64,000 nucleotides of DNA from Owenia fusiformis (GCA_903813345.2 CAIIXF020000001.1:21719915-21783914), one strand, 5' to 3'; counted from the first letter of the stretch, positions 1 through 12,418 are shown. Notes: generated by a model from the letters alone, not told the origin. Program-made: numbers and translations.

Positions 1-147
1 TGTTACCATGGACATAGTGACGTCACAGTAAGAGAACAATGGACTTTACGAATTCTTAACTTTACGAAGTTTATGTTAATGGCCCCCTGGCTATTACACA
101 ATGTACATTTGTTGTGTTGGATGAACTAAGAAAATAATTGTTAATAT

Positions 148-288
148 ATAGTTAAACCCATTAATTCAAACACCACTGGGACTGGCCAAAAGTGTCTTTT
201 AATGTGGAAGATGGGACCAAAAAATTTCTCACATTAAGAGATGTTCAGAATAAAGTGGTGTTCAGTGTACAGGTTTTACTCTCAAGAA
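148..288. mobile_element. Worn MITE of the CAGTAAAACCTGT family
   Basis: The stretch begins with a TAGTTAAACCCAT-like end and closes with ACAGGTTTTACT, imperfect inverted complements of each other. Inside it carries the CAAACACC and GTGTTC words that recur in the other copies of this family. It is diverged and its ends are approximate. Confidence 0.4.
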
Positions 289-1794
289 GTTAACTTAAAA
301 TGGTATCATGACACTGACAATTGATGGGATTTATATGGGAATTACAATTATATGTACAATTATGTAAATTAATATGTGTACTAAATGGAATATGGATTGT
401 GTTACATGAAACATAGATATACAATAACTTACACCATGGACAATGGCACAAAGAATATAAATCCATTAGATCTGTGTTTTATGAAATATGGATTGGTGGA
501 TGTATGTTACAATAAAAGATGAATGTGTGTGAGACAGTAAATCTGGAATTTAATATAAAATGTAATTATGGATGTTAACTCTGGTCAGATGGCGTTGTTA
601 TTGTTTGCTAAATTCCTGACTATTTGGTGGTACATTCACGCATTCTGACATAACATTGCCCCACCTGTTGGACTAGGACTTTTCCTATATAACCATATTA
701 ACAATGGTCATAGGCCTATCTTATTCTCATACTTATATGTGTGTGATCACCAGTAGATTGTCATTAGACAGTTAGATTAACAATTCTATCTCTGTGTACA
801 GATTGCAATCATGACTCTGGATCCAGAGCATGTTATAGTGGCAATAAACAACAAACATTTTCATAAATTGTCTTCGTTATGTATGTTGTGTATGTTAATA
901 GGAGAATAGTTGTAAGTTAGGGTGAAAATATGTTGAGAATATTTTTGTAATTTTCGTTGATTATAGTTACCATTATGGTGGGTAATGTTTAAATAGGTGA
1001 TATTTAAAAAAAAATTTATCTTGATATTAACACATCATTATAGAATGTATAGTTCAAAATGTTTCCTTAGAATTATGCTGAAATTATATTTTCTTACGCA
1101 AACTTTTTTAAGACAAGAAACTAATCCACAACCATATAAAAACTTGCCATGCTTCAGAATGACCAAGACTTCAAATAAGAAAAGTTCATAAACAATGAAA
1201 ATGTACAAAATATAAAGCATGTTTTCATGAGTACGGTAAAACTTGTAAACTGAAACACCCATTTTGAAGTGGAACACAACACCTACTTTAAGTGGAACAC
1301 TTTCCCATGCCTCATTATCTATTTAACGGAAACTGAAGCTTTTTGGAATAAATCTCCCTTTAGATATACAGTATGCCATAGGTTTCCCAGACAATCAGTG
1401 ATGTCCCATTATAATTGGTTATGTAATATCCTACATACCTTAGATATTTCACAATAAATCCCCAATTCATTTCTTTACATTTACTTTGCCATTGAGCACT
1501 CATTCCCTTTTCACTTAATTCTATTAAACATTTTTCATTTCTATTCAAGAGTATTCCTTTTATACAACTTTAAACATTGTCAGAATGTGCTTTTGTGCTT
1601 TTGTATTTAAATGATGTAAAAATGTTTTATTTATAACTTGTAGTCTTGAACCATCATCTTTTATAAAAATTAAAAGACATGTAATGATATGTACATCCAT
1701 CGGGTATTATGCATTATGGAGTTTTAAACTTTCATTTGTTAGTGCACCAAAAAACTTTAATCCATTAATGATTTTAAACAATTAAAGGTACATT

Positions 1795-2135
1795 ACGCCT
1801 TAGGTTTCTCCCCGGACAATCAGTGATATCCCATTATAATCCCAGAACAACCAACTGTCAGAATTGAACAATTGAGTTTGATTGCAGCAATCAAGGGAAA
1901 CCCCTGTCATTTGACACAAGCGTCACCAAACTGGGCACATGCCTTGGGCCAGGCAGCCAATCAGATTCAAAGCCGGTTTTTATTTCAATGAAAAATAATT
2001 CGAGAGGTCAGCACAATCGCAAAGCATATAAAGAGGCGGATGGGGCTTCTTCATTGGTAAGCAAATAGGTGAATATGTGGTATGGCTCAACGTGCAATGA
2101 AGTCCAGGGGACCTTCATTGTGCTTTCCTATTGCA
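1795..2135. repeat. Dispersed repeat, copy 1 (partner at 39215-39700)
   Basis: This block shares a series of words in the same order with 39215-39700: CATAGGTTTCTCCCC-like, GACAATCA-TGATRTCC, CCAGGCAGCCAA, CAGCACAATCGCAAA, and TTGGTAAG followed by GGTGAATATGTGGT. A shorter piece of the same repeat lies at 1365-1460. It contains a TATAAAG word near 2028. The class is not identified; it could be an old non-autonomous DNA element or a SINE-like sequence. Confidence 0.6.
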
Positions 2136-2952
2136 ACATTCTCATTAGGTCAATATTTTTTGGTGTCAAATATGTTTCACTTCAGTAGTTTTACTGTACA
2201 TTCATGCATTTTCTTTAGCATTGCTGTAATATTGACCGCTTTGAAACTATAGTAAATGCCATGGTATAACTTTACCTCGAATGCCATTTTTTCATTAAAT
2301 TTTCATGGTCACGAAGAAATAAAATCTCTTCTGACCTTATTAATATCAATGATTAGTCATTTCACTGTACATAGAGAAGATAACCTATATTTCATATATA
2401 TTTCAATACAGTGTATGGTTGGAATAATGTGGTTAGCCATGCAGAAGGACAGCGTCCAAAACTAAAGCATATCTGGGGGCGACATATGTAACTGACATAA
2501 ACTAATATGTGGCTTTAACTGAAAATAATTTGATTTATTGGAACAAAGTTGTTCAATGATCCATTTAACGATCAAAAATTGATATTTATGTCAAATGGTT
2601 CATTTTTCAATAAAGGATGTAACAAAATTGAGTGCGGAATTTATTTTAACATTTAAGAGTGGAGTGTTCAACACATATGGTATATAACTGTGAGATAAGC
2701 ATCTATATGTGCATTCATATATTGATGGCAAACTGACACAAGGAGAATTAACAATACTAGCAAGGCTACTCCACAGTGTATGCAAGTACAGAACACCAAG
2801 TACAAATTGTTTAAATTTAAAGTATGATTTCATCTTTTGTAATTAAAATAACAGACACAATCGAAATCAGGATGTAGAACAGTAACAATGGGGTATCATT
2901 TGGTATAAATCTCAATATCACTAAAATAGAGGATTGTTGTAGAAAGAATTAT

Positions 2953-4722
2953 ATGACATCGAATACTGCAGACTCATCTTCAGTTATGAAGCCTGACGCA
3001 TCAAGAAAAAGGCATTCATCATTCAGTGGACACATTATTCATGGTAAGCTTATAGAATAATCAAAGCAAGCCACATAAGTTCAAGTTAAACATTATTCAT
3101 GCATTGTTTTAATATATGTATGTTATTAAATGCTATCTGGCATCTTTCATCAGTTGAACAAAGCATCAATGATTTTACATTGAATGGTACCAATGATGTA
3201 AATGTATATATAATAAACATGCTGGAATTTAGATGTACTTCAGCTCTATTTTGTCATTCTACTTAATTTGAAATGTCCATCTTTTACTTGAAAAAAAAAC
3301 AAATCAAAAAATCAATCCATGATCAATAAAATCAGGAAATCCAACAACCATTACTATCATGCACTTTTAAATGTTTGATACAATGTATTTTTCTAAATGA
3401 AATTTAATGTTTCTAAACAATTAGAATATCAAAATCTTAATTAATAAAATACTATACAATAGAATTATTGGGTTATATTTATCTCACCAGATTATTTAGT
3501 ATATGTACTTTCATCATTTGGACAAATGAGTTAACACTTTTAAATATACAGGGTGGCTCAAAAATCATATTTCACTTTGACATGTACTTGTATATTGAAA
3601 AACTTTGAACCACCCTGTCTGTAACTCCACTATTTGTCCACTGTGCATTATAGTAATTCATGATCATGCATTTCAGGTCATCACCATCACCGTAGCAACC
3701 TAAAGGTTGTTGGAGGCTGGTTGCTAACCATTTGTATTATCCTAAGCGTTGCTATGATCTACTTTGAACAGCTCCATCAGACAAATCTCAATGTCTATGC
3801 CAATTTAAATAATTGTGAAGAATGCAATGTAACATTGTCTTCCTCAAACTGTACATATGCTGCTCAATCCCGTCACTTTGTTGTGCTAGCAGCTCCGAGG
3901 ACTGGCTCAACTCTATTGGTTCAGTTGATAAACCAGCACCCAGATCTGAAAAGTTACCAAGAGCTGCTTCATATGGATATGCATTTAAGCCCCCGAGGGT
4001 TGGATAACAGTCCAAAATACAAAGTGTTCCATTATGTAAGAGATGTCATACACAAGTGGGGTTGCTATAAATTAACTGGTTTTAAACTGTATACTCAACA
4101 CTTAGAAGATGCAAAAATTGATCTAAGGACAGTGTTGGAGCTTTTAGAGTGGCCAAAAGTAATTGTCTTACATCGGGAAAATATGTTCGAGGCCTATGCT
4201 TCCTTGAGGAAAGCTTTTCAGACTCATATTTGGAACACTGAGATCCCAGAAGTGGCCAAAAGGCTCCAGGCTGTCCGGGTAAACGTGACATGGACAGAAT
4301 ATAAAGAGTATTTTCAAAGGCAGCGTAGATTATGGTATGCAAGTCTCAAAGATTTAGAGGGATATCCTTTCTTAATAAACTTCACATACAACGATGTTGC
4401 ACATTTCCATAAGGAAGTCATGAAAAAGATTGAGAAATTTTTAGGAGTTCCTCCTTCACCCGTTCCCTATGAGCCATTACTTATCAAAATCGGCACTGGT
4501 ACATTGCATCAAAAGGTGCAAAACTTTCAGGAAATAGAAGAATGGTATTTGGAGGAATTTGAAGATGATGTAAAAATTAACTTAAATGATATGAAAGAAA
4601 AGTTGCAGAATCCTGAGGAAAGAGACAAAATAGCAGCATTTTTCTTTAGATTAGCAAGACCACAAGGTGCCCTAGAAGCCCCTGCACACGAGGTTGAACA
4701 AATATATCCAGAGCTGGAGTAG
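2953..4722 (+). CDS. Golgi-type PAPS-dependent sulfotransferase, two exons
   Basis: Coding exons are 2953-3043 (ATG start, ending CAT-G before GTAAGC) and 3677-4722 (after a TTTCAG acceptor, ending in TAG), giving 378 codons in phase. The product is a type II membrane protein: a basic cytosolic tail with a His run at residues 32-35, one membrane segment at about 41-60, then a lumenal catalytic domain. Residues 104-109 (PRTGST) are the 5'-phosphosulfate-binding loop. Around Arg197 and Ser206 (VIVLHREN...AYASL) lies the 3'-phosphate-binding motif. This pattern resembles the NodH/Stf0-like sulfotransferases, which move sulfate from PAPS to a carbohydrate. N-glycosylation sequons occur near 81, 88, 233 and 265. 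The acceptor substrate cannot be told from sequence. An in-frame TTG-initiated reading at 3721 would lose the cytosolic tail; the two-exon model restores a normal signal anchor and is preferred. Confidence 0.85.
3547..3623. mobile_element. Tiny TACAGGGTG-ended MITE in the sulfotransferase intron
   Basis: The stretch starts TACAGGGTGG and ends with CCACCCTGTCTGTA, imperfect inverted copies with TA at each edge, as in Tc1/mariner-type non-autonomous elements. It lies about 50 bp before the exon 2 acceptor. The same ends occur at 20033-20878 and 54891-55053. Confidence 0.55.
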
Positions 4723-5883
4723 TTTGTCATAATTATGAACCTAATATATATATCTATGACACAATGGCTTTGATGTTAATAATAATAATGTACATATACA
4801 CTCAATCGTCAACATCAAATCTAATTTTTTATGCATCTAATTTTTTCCCTTTTTTTCCTGCATTCATAGTCAGTCTCTTTTGGTCAATATTATAATCTGC
4901 TCCTAAAGCTTGGGTATGTTCCGCATGCTTCATATTATGAAGAAAATAATGGTTCAATTAGTGAAAAAATATAAACAGTGTTAAGGAAAAATCTTAGTTA
5001 CTAACTATTATAATAATAATGATTCTTGGGAGCCAAAGAAGATTGTCAAAGGCAAGACTTATTGGATGACCTATACAACCCAATGAGCTATAAATATAAA
5101 AATTGAATGATTTGTAATCAGTGATAAGAGAGATTTAGTGCCCACTAGAACAATTCGCATGATCTACTGTAAATTTGTTTAAGTTGTTGGTATTTTATTC
5201 AGCAAATGTGCCATAAACTGAACATTTTCTTTAACATATTTTTTTAAATTGTATCAGCATACCATGATTTGACATACTATGTTAAACTGGTTTTCAGCAA
5301 ATTTGAATTGATGATTTTATACAAAATTGGCTATTTACCAAATCAAAGTTGGTGCCAAATTAAAGCTGTTTACTGTATTGCCAGTTCCAAGGTAAACCAA
5401 TACATGTGGCCCAATCAATTATCTGAACAATAACAGTTCTAGGCCATTCAGAACATGAATTCTCAATAACTATATTGTATGATAATTTTCTAATAAACAA
5501 GCTAATAATTAAAAACTGGAATTGATTTTTTGTTTAAAGAATAGTCCTTGAGAGATGTTATTGATGAGTTTGCAGATATTGCATTCAAAAGTAAAATGAA
5601 AATCATATATCTTTTATACCACAAAAAAATCGTACATCATCTTAAATTTTGTTGTTAGAAAAAATCATCTTTTATCTCATAATTCCAAAAGTTTTTTAGC
5701 TTTAAAATTTTCTTTTCAAATCAACAGATTATTCATTGCAACAAACAATAAAGAACAATGGAAAGAAACGTTTTCAAAGATTTTTTTCAGTTTCTATACT
5801 TATTTCAACAAAACAATTTCAAATAAAATGGACTGGGCTTGTCCCATTTTTAACCATTATGTAGTTGTTGTTTTTTATGTTAA

Positions 5884-6014
5884 AATAACAAATTGATTTA
5901 GTTTTGCAGTATTTCGATTTACTCTTGAGTTTACAATGAGTTGCTTGAAAGATTAAAAGAATAAAGATTTAAAGAATAAATCGAAATATTGCAAAACTAA
6001 ATCAATTTGTTATT
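5884..6014. repeat. Near-perfect inverted repeat, 37-bp arms
   Basis: The left arm 5884-5920 and right arm 5978-6014 are reverse complements with one mismatch in 37, separated by 57 bp. It would form a long hairpin. It may be a small foldback element or one end of a MITE. Confidence 0.85.
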
Positions 6015-6713
6015 CAATCATAATGCTGATTGAAATAGAATTATGGGAAACATGTCATGTAACGAAGATCAAATATTAGATGAAAAAGTTCATTCACTCT
6101 TAGATTGACGAACAGATATAATCGACGAATACCAATGACTTGACAACTGTAATGTAACGACAACATATGTTGTAACAATGGCGTTAATGTCTAGTACTGG
6201 CACTGAATAAAAATCGGACAGATCAGACAATAATTCCCTTCCCTGCCAGCCCTAGTCAATGGAAAGCCAGTGAATGTGATACTACAGTGATGCCAGGTAC
6301 TGATAACAAAATCATTGTTTCAGCCTCCAAGCTGCTGTATAGACAAAATAGATATCTACATGTATGTCAATTCAATGTTATCTTTTGCAATGCAATTCAG
6401 AATTACCCTTGAAACAACTCAACCTTATTGCACTCTACATCAAAACATGTTTCTTTGATCTTGCCCATATATATCCAGACACTAAAATAAAAATGGGTGA
6501 TAAATATAAATGTCCAGGTTTAACGAACAGGGTGACCCCAAAAATGAACACTCCCAAAACAAACGCCAAACTCTGAACACCATCCAAGGTGGAGATGAAG
6601 ACTATAACAATATGACACCAAAGATATTTCAGACTAAATGAGCAATGCAGAAAGAAATTTCCAAACAACCCATTTATAGAAGCGTATAATTCAAAGTATT
6701 CTGTTTTACAAAA

Positions 6714-6785
6714 GTAGGTTCACTTTTGGATTGTCCATTGCAAGATGAAGTAGGTTCACTTTTGGATTGTCCATTGCAAGATGAA
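6714..6785. repeat. 36-bp perfect tandem duplication
   Basis: The unit beginning GTAGGTTCACTTTTGG occurs at 6714-6749 and again at 6750-6785 with no difference, which implies a recent duplication. Confidence 0.95.
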
Positions 6786-9394
6786 TAATAATGATCATAA
6801 TGGAAAACCTTTCAAAAACCTTTCAAATTATATTGTCATTCATAGAGTATAGTTTTTCTACCTTGAAAATAAAGTTGATTGCATAGATATTCAACGAATG
6901 CTATAGATAATCAAGAATTTAAGCCCTGGACTCCTTGCATTGTGTACTGAATGATGCTTCTTAAGGTGCTGTTTTCAAATCTTTGCATGATTATGCAGCG
7001 GAAATTCAAAGTTTAGGAAACAATGCCTGAGTGGAATGAATCAGCCACAATGCATCGAATCTTGGGCTTAAATCCTTTTTCACACAATGTAAAATATTTT
7101 ATACTATATCACTTAAAAGATATGAAATGATATATTTTCAAGGAAACTTTTTGCAAGGGCCAAGTTGTCATTTCTATATGTGAGTCATCATCATTGATTG
7201 TCTCCTTGACAACCATACACTTACCATTTTACCTGCAGAAGTGCATAGCTTGTTATTCCCTATGATGCTATTTATATATTTTTACTCTACTATGAAATTG
7301 ATCAGTTCATCGGTTTCATTAGTTTCACTAGAATCTAAAAAAAGATAATTCACACATAGCTAGGCAAGGTGTCTCCGATTCCAGCCAATTCAAACACAGT
7401 ATTTCATATAACTGCAGTGCAGTATATCACCAATCACCGCATCCAAGGTCACTCCTTATGTGGTTGTCAAGGTGCCAACTTGACCCTTGAAAACAATTCT
7501 AGGCATTGTTTCTAAAAACAAAACTCGGTGCTGCATATGTTGTGTAAATTTGGGAAAGCAACACCTTCAAGGAATGGTCATTCCTTATTGCAAGTCAGAG
7601 CTTAAATCCTTAAGTGACCTTGGATGGATTGTTGGTTATATAATGCAATTATGCAGTTATATAAAATACTGTGTTCTGGTTGGCTAGAATTGGACACACC
7701 TTACCAAGCTATGTGTAAATAAACCTTTAATTGGTTCTGTTTTTTGGGTCACCCTACAATGAACTTTTTCCCAAAGCTATTAACACCACTGACCTCAAAA
7801 TGATTCAAATACAAAACTTCGAATAAAGCATGAAATATGTATCTTGGTATAAATTACATTTTGTTTTAAATGCTTTTAAAAGGTTGCAGTCATAAAATCT
7901 ATTGTGCTTTTTAACTAAAAGGTCAAATCAAACATTATTGATTTGTGTCTGATCCTCATTAAATCTTCCACAAAAACTCAAACCTGAACATAAAATGATA
8001 TCTACTATTTAGTATTTTCTTGTATTTTCAGTTTATTGCTTCTGCACACTTTAGACCCATAACACAGGTGAGGCTTAAGATGGGTCCATGTGCATGGCCA
8101 GACTTGTGGAAGGCGAGGCAATTACCCCGGAAACCTTTTTACAGAAAAATATTAATGCAGATGTTTTTTTTGATTTAAACCAGGAAAATGAAATCTAATG
8201 ATTGTGTTGAAGTTGAATTCCCCTTGATTATTTAAAGCCATGTTTTTTAAATCCTGGCTACACCCCTGTGGATCAGACTGTTATTGTCCAAAACAATAAC
8301 CACTACATTTGTGTGTAAGATATAGGAAAAAGAATGAGGTCTACTTCTGCCCAGCTTATGATCTACTTTCTGAACTAAACGCAAAGTTCATCCATGATTC
8401 ACTCTGACATTTGATATTTACGGCATATTGTTTGTTTACTTTTTGTTAATTATCTAATGAAACCATGTGATGCAAAAAGGGCTTGATATAAACAAGGAGA
8501 TAGACATCGTTGATATAAACATGCCCACATAAAACTTTTTATGAGTATTCTTTGAAAAAATAAGTCAGATGTTTGAGCAGTTATCTTTTTTTAGAAACAT
8601 TTGTCATATGTACAAAATAATATATTAAAGGTCAACCGATCAGTTTTTGATAACAATGGTCTAGCTTAATTTATGATTTGCCCTGAGCTGATATTCCAAA
8701 TCTCATACCCTGAGTTCAATGAATTGTGGGTGATTTAATGCATGGATGCTGTCTTTTATACAGACTTTGAATGAGTGTAATACCCCAAATTCAAAGGCAA
8801 TGATACAACACACATTGAATCAACCACAATTCATCGAGTCATGTGCTAAATTTATTTTATTTTCACACATCGCAAAAGATATTGTCCAGTTTTACTAAAA
8901 AGAATGAGATTCAACTACATAGGTAATCAAGTATTCAAGCAATGAAGCTATGAGGGAGATAGAGAATGTCTCACTCTGTCATTCCATCAGGCCAATAACT
9001 CAAATTCTGATGGGCTGATTTGTTTATATTTACTATGCATATATGCCTTATGGGATAAACAGCATATTAGCCAATGTTCATTTATTGAATAAGTTCTGTA
9101 CAAAAGTCCAAAGTTTCAAAAGGGCCACAATTGTCCTATCAATTTTGTCCCATAATGTTGTTGATACTCGCACACACCTTTAAAAAACATTGAAATAATT
9201 TATTTTAGGCTGTTAAGTACAGCGACATCTAATAATGTAAAGAAACATTTTTTACCAATACCATATTTCCTACTACTGTTAATTTTACCAGTTTAAGAAA
9301 ATACAGGTATATAAAGTCATAATAATAATTAACAAGGCATTAACATGACAAAATGTCACCACCTAGTTGCTCACAATATTATGAGTTCAAACTT

Positions 9395-10320
9395 AAGTCA
9401 GATTTGAATTTCTGAGAACTTGTAAAGTCAAATTTGAACTTCTGAAAAGATGTAGATGATTTTGAAAAAAGAATTTGGTCAATTTGAAGCAAGTTGAAAA
9501 CAGACCTTTTTGACCTTTTTTTACCTTGAGAAGGTCATTAAAGGTCAAAAGTCAAATCTAAAGTCAGATTTGAATTTCTGGGAACATGTAGATGATTTTG
9601 AAAAAAAAAATTAGTCAATTTGAAGCAAGTTGAAAAAAGACCTTTTTTGACCTTGAGAAGGTCATTGAAGGTCAAATGTCAAATCTAAAGTCATATTTGA
9701 ATTTCTGAGAACATGTAGATGATTTTGAAAAAAAATTTAGTCAATTTGAAGCAAGATGAAAAAATACCTTTTTGACCTTTTTTGACATTGAGAAGGTCAT
9801 TGAAGGTCAAAAGTCAAATCTAAAGTCATATTTGAATTTCTGAGAACATGTAGATGATTTTGAAAAAAAAATTTAGTCAATTTGAAGCAAGTTGAAAAAA
9901 GACCTTTTTGACCTTTTTTGACCTTGAGAAGGTCATTGAAGGTCAAATGTCAAATCTTAAGTCAGATTTGAATTTCTGAGAACACGTAGATGATTTTGAA
10001 ATTTTTTTTTAGCCAATTTGAAGCAAGTTGAAAACAGACCTTTTTGACCTTTTTTGACCTTGAGAAGGTCATTGAAGGTCAAATGTCAAATCTAAAGTCA
10101 GATTTGAAGGTCAAATGTCAAATCTAAAGTCAGATTTGAATTTCTGAGAACATGTAGATGATTTTGAAAAAAAATTTAGTCAATGTGAAGCAAGTTGAAA
10201 AAAGACCTTTTTGACCTTGAGAAGGTCATTGAAGGTCAAATGTCAAATCTAAAGTCAGATTTGAATTTCTGAGAACATGTAGATGATTTAGAAAAAAATT
10301 AAAGTCAGTCTAAACAGTAT
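9395..10320 (+). repeat. Tandem array of about 127-168 bp units rich in AGGTCA half-sites
   Basis: The marker GTAGATGATTT recurs at about 9451, 9587, 9714, 9849, 9986, 10154 and 10280, so there are seven units of uneven length. Each unit carries TGACCTT words, usually an everted TGACCT-TGAGA-AGGTCA pair, and a direct pair AGGTCA-TTGA-AGGTCA (first unit: AGGTCA-TTAA-AGGTCA). Length variation comes mainly from gain or loss of TTTTTGACC and of a GTCAAATCTAAAGTCAGATT sub-block. Confidence 0.9.
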
Positions 10321-10530
10321 TTGTTAAGTTATAGGAAGTTGTAAGAAATTGTTACAGACGCCGGACGCCAACCGCCGGACGCCAACCACCAACCGCCGGA
10401 CGCCGTCGCAAAAAACGGAGACCATAACAATATGTCACCACTTTTGGTGGTGACATAAAAAAACGGAGACCATAACAATATGTCACCACTTTTGGTGGTG
10501 ACATAAAAACGGAGACCATAACAATATGTC

Positions 10531-12387
10531 GGCAGGGCTGCCCCGTTTCTGCAATTTCATTCATATTATGCTGTGAAGTTATGTCTTTGAAAATAGTTCA
10601 AAATAAAAAAATAAAGGGTATAGAAATTGATAACATAGAATATAAAATTTCACAATCAGCAGATGACACATCATTATTTATCAAAGATAAAGCATCCATA
10701 AGTGAAGCATTAAAAACTATAAAACAATTCTCGAAATATTCGGGACTTCAACTAAATTTAAGTAAAACAGAAGGAATATGGCTTGGAACCAATCGTACTT
10801 TTGAAAAAAAATTTGAAAATATTAATTTTACAGATGAACCTGTAAGATATTTAGGCATATATATAGGTCACAATGAAGATAAATGTTATGATTTAAATTG
10901 GAATGAGAAAATAAATGACCTTGAAAAAATTCTTGATTCTTGGAAAAAAAGACACCTTACCTTATTTGGAAAAATCACTGTTATAAAATCTTTAGCTATA
11001 TCAAAACTTATCTACTCAGCATCAATTTTATCTTATAAAGAAGAAATTATAAAGCGAATAAACAACTTGATATTCAACTTTTTATGGAATGGCAAGAAAG
11101 ACAAGATTAGGCGAACTATTATGATAAACAATATAGACAATGGGGGTCTAAATATGCTGGATTTAGAATCACAGCTAAATGCTCTTAAAGCTGTATGGAT
11201 TACCCGTATATACGACAAAAACAATATGTTTAACAAAATTCCATACTTTTATTTTGACAAACTTGCTCCAAGTTTGGATATTTTGTTAAAAATGAATGTA
11301 TTTTCTAAAGACAAGCTTGAGGGATTACCTATTTTCTACAAACAAGTTTTGAAAGCATTCAATAGCTGTAAAGATCTTGATGAAATAAAAAATCTGAAAC
11401 ACCATGAAATAGTCCAGCAAACCATATGGAATAACAGATTATTTCAATTAAAAGGCAAACCACTTTTCTTTAAATCTTGGATAGATAGTGGTATTATTTA
11501 TGTCAAAGATCTTATCATTCGAAATGATTTTTTAAATGTAAACTATATTCTAGAAAAATTGAGGAATAAAATAAATTGGATTTCAGAATATTTTCAAGTC
11601 TCAATTGCAATGAAATCAATAAAAAAAATCATTAACATAGAACAAGCAAACTTCACAAATATATCAAGAAAACTCAATTTCAAAGTAAAAAATGTTCAAT
11701 TAGATTTTAGAGGCCAAAAATCCAATTTCTTTTATAACATATTGAAGAATAAAAAATCTGAAAAATGGTTTGTCTCAAAAAAATGGGAAAAAGATTTCTG
11801 TATAACAAATCAATGTAAAATAGATGAAATAAATTGGCAGAATTTTTTTGTTAGCAAGATCATCAAGATTAAAGACAAAAAAGTTGCCAATTTTAATTTC
11901 AAACTAATTAATAACATACTTCCTGGGTTAACTGACTTATTTATCTATGGTATAACAAATTATTATCATTGTAGTATTTGCAATCACTTATGTGATTTGA
12001 AACATATTCTTTTTGAATGTTGTTTGTCAAAGAATATATGGAAATTTATATACAACACATGTGGTCTCAATATTTCGTATAGAAAAATAATAATTGGTTA
12101 TAATGGCCAAGACTCTCAAACTAATTTTCTGAATTATTTTACAAGTATAGTTGCTTACAGCATTTACAAATCCTACATTTTAGAACTGAATAGTAAAGAA
12201 CAAAGAACATTTGAAAAGATACTTTTTATGTTAAAATATGAAATTAATTGTAGAAAAAATTTGTATTATTGTTCCAAATGGAATTTATTATCCAAACTAC
12301 TGCAATGAGATTATGTAAACCTGTTTTTATAAATCATGTACTGTCTATATATTTAGTAAATGAATGAAATAAAGACTATTTTAAAAG

Positions 12388-12415
<28 letters not shown>
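10531..12415 (+). mobile_element. 5'-truncated Tx1/L1-type LINE inserted in the composite repeat
   Basis: The insert starts inside a reverse-transcriptase domain and ends in a 3' UTR of about 80 bp with an AAATAAAG signal near 12369 and a poly(A) run to 12415. The 16-bp word ACCATAACAATATGTC stands just before it (10515-10530) and again just after it (12416-12431), which looks like a target-site duplication, although the host repeat also contains this word in tandem. Truncation at the 5' end is the usual result of target-primed reverse transcription. Confidence 0.88.
10533..12308 (+). CDS. LINE ORF2 fragment: C-terminal half of reverse transcriptase plus zinc knuckle
   Basis: The reading frame is open from 10533, giving QGCPVSAISFILC (the RT QGCP motif), then QSADDTSLF, then FSKYSGLQLNLSKTE, then the thumb-like W-K-K-R-H-L-T-L-F-G-K-I-T-V region. 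Near the C terminus CSIC...H...C (C-x2-C-x7-H-x4-C) is the knuckle typical of L1/Tx1 elements. The first ATG is at 10581 and gives 575 residues, but this is an internal methionine. The catalytic box reads SADD where the family has YADD, so this copy would not be expected to work even apart from its lost endonuclease and 5' half. The rest of the frame has no stop, which suggests a fairly young insertion. Confidence 0.9.
   Translation, partial: QGCPVSAISFILCCEVMSLKIVQNKKIKGIEIDNIEYKISQSADDTSLFIKDKASISEALKTIKQFSKYSGLQLNLSKTEGIWLGTNRTFEKKFENINFTDEPVRYLGIYIGHNEDKCYDLNWNEKINDLEKILDSWKKRHLTLFGKITVIKSLAISKLIYSASILSYKEEIIKRINNLIFNFLWNGKKDKIRRTIMINNIDNGGLNMLDLESQLNALKAVWITRIYDKNNMFNKIPYFYFDKLAPSLDILLKMNVFSKDKLEGLPIFYKQVLKAFNSCKDLDEIKNLKHHEIVQQTIWNNRLFQLKGKPLFFKSWIDSGIIYVKDLIIRNDFLNVNYILEKLRNKINWISEYFQVSIAMKSIKKIINIEQANFTNISRKLNFKVKNVQLDFRGQKSNFFYNILKNKKSEKWFVSKKWEKDFCITNQCKIDEINWQNFFVSKIIKIKDKKVANFNFKLINNILPGLTDLFIYGITNYYHCSICNHLCDLKHILFECCLSKNIWKFIYNTCGLNISYRKIIIGYNGQDSQTNFLNYFTSIVAYSIYKSYILELNSKEQRTFEKILFMLKYEINCRKNLYYCSKWNLLSKLLQ

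Positions 12416-12418
<3 letters not shown>

Larger units (their letters stand above)
1..2952. other. Upstream region of the sulfotransferase gene, no supported gene
   Basis: I see no convincing coding exon here. A TATATAA-like box lies near 688, and a short open stretch begins with ATG near 811, close to a CAATAAAC polyadenylation-like motif near 841, but nothing supports a gene. Positions 148-288 look like a worn copy of the CAGTAAAACCTGT-ended inverted-repeat family. Positions 1365-1460 and 1795-2135 are pieces of a dispersed repeat seen again at 39215-39700. Confidence 0.5.
4723..9330. other. Gene-free region between the sulfotransferase and the composite repeat
   Basis: AT-rich sequence with scattered stops in all frames. 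It holds an inverted repeat at 5884-6014 and a 36-bp tandem duplication at 6714-6785. Apart from these I see nothing that can be named. No polyadenylation signal for the sulfotransferase could be chosen with confidence. Confidence 0.5.

Noticed and set aside
795-905. Possible small gene after a TATATAA box, ATG near 811
   Set aside because: Only about 30 codons, no splice partners, no recognisable protein, and a CAATAAAC polyadenylation-like word within the frame.
2600-2833. 77-codon minus-strand frame next to the sulfotransferase start
   Set aside because: No start context, domain or exon structure. Its composition is that of the AT-rich background.
9395-10320. CRISPR-like array
   Set aside because: Units are 127-168 bp, uneven and without unique spacers, in a eukaryotic intergenic region. 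It is a satellite inside a dispersed repeat.
10352-10564. Minus-strand 70-codon frame with repeated MSPPKVVTYCYGL
   Set aside because: It is a read of the tandem hairpin units of the composite repeat. The same text appears at 12353-12535 and 29260-29457 for the same reason.
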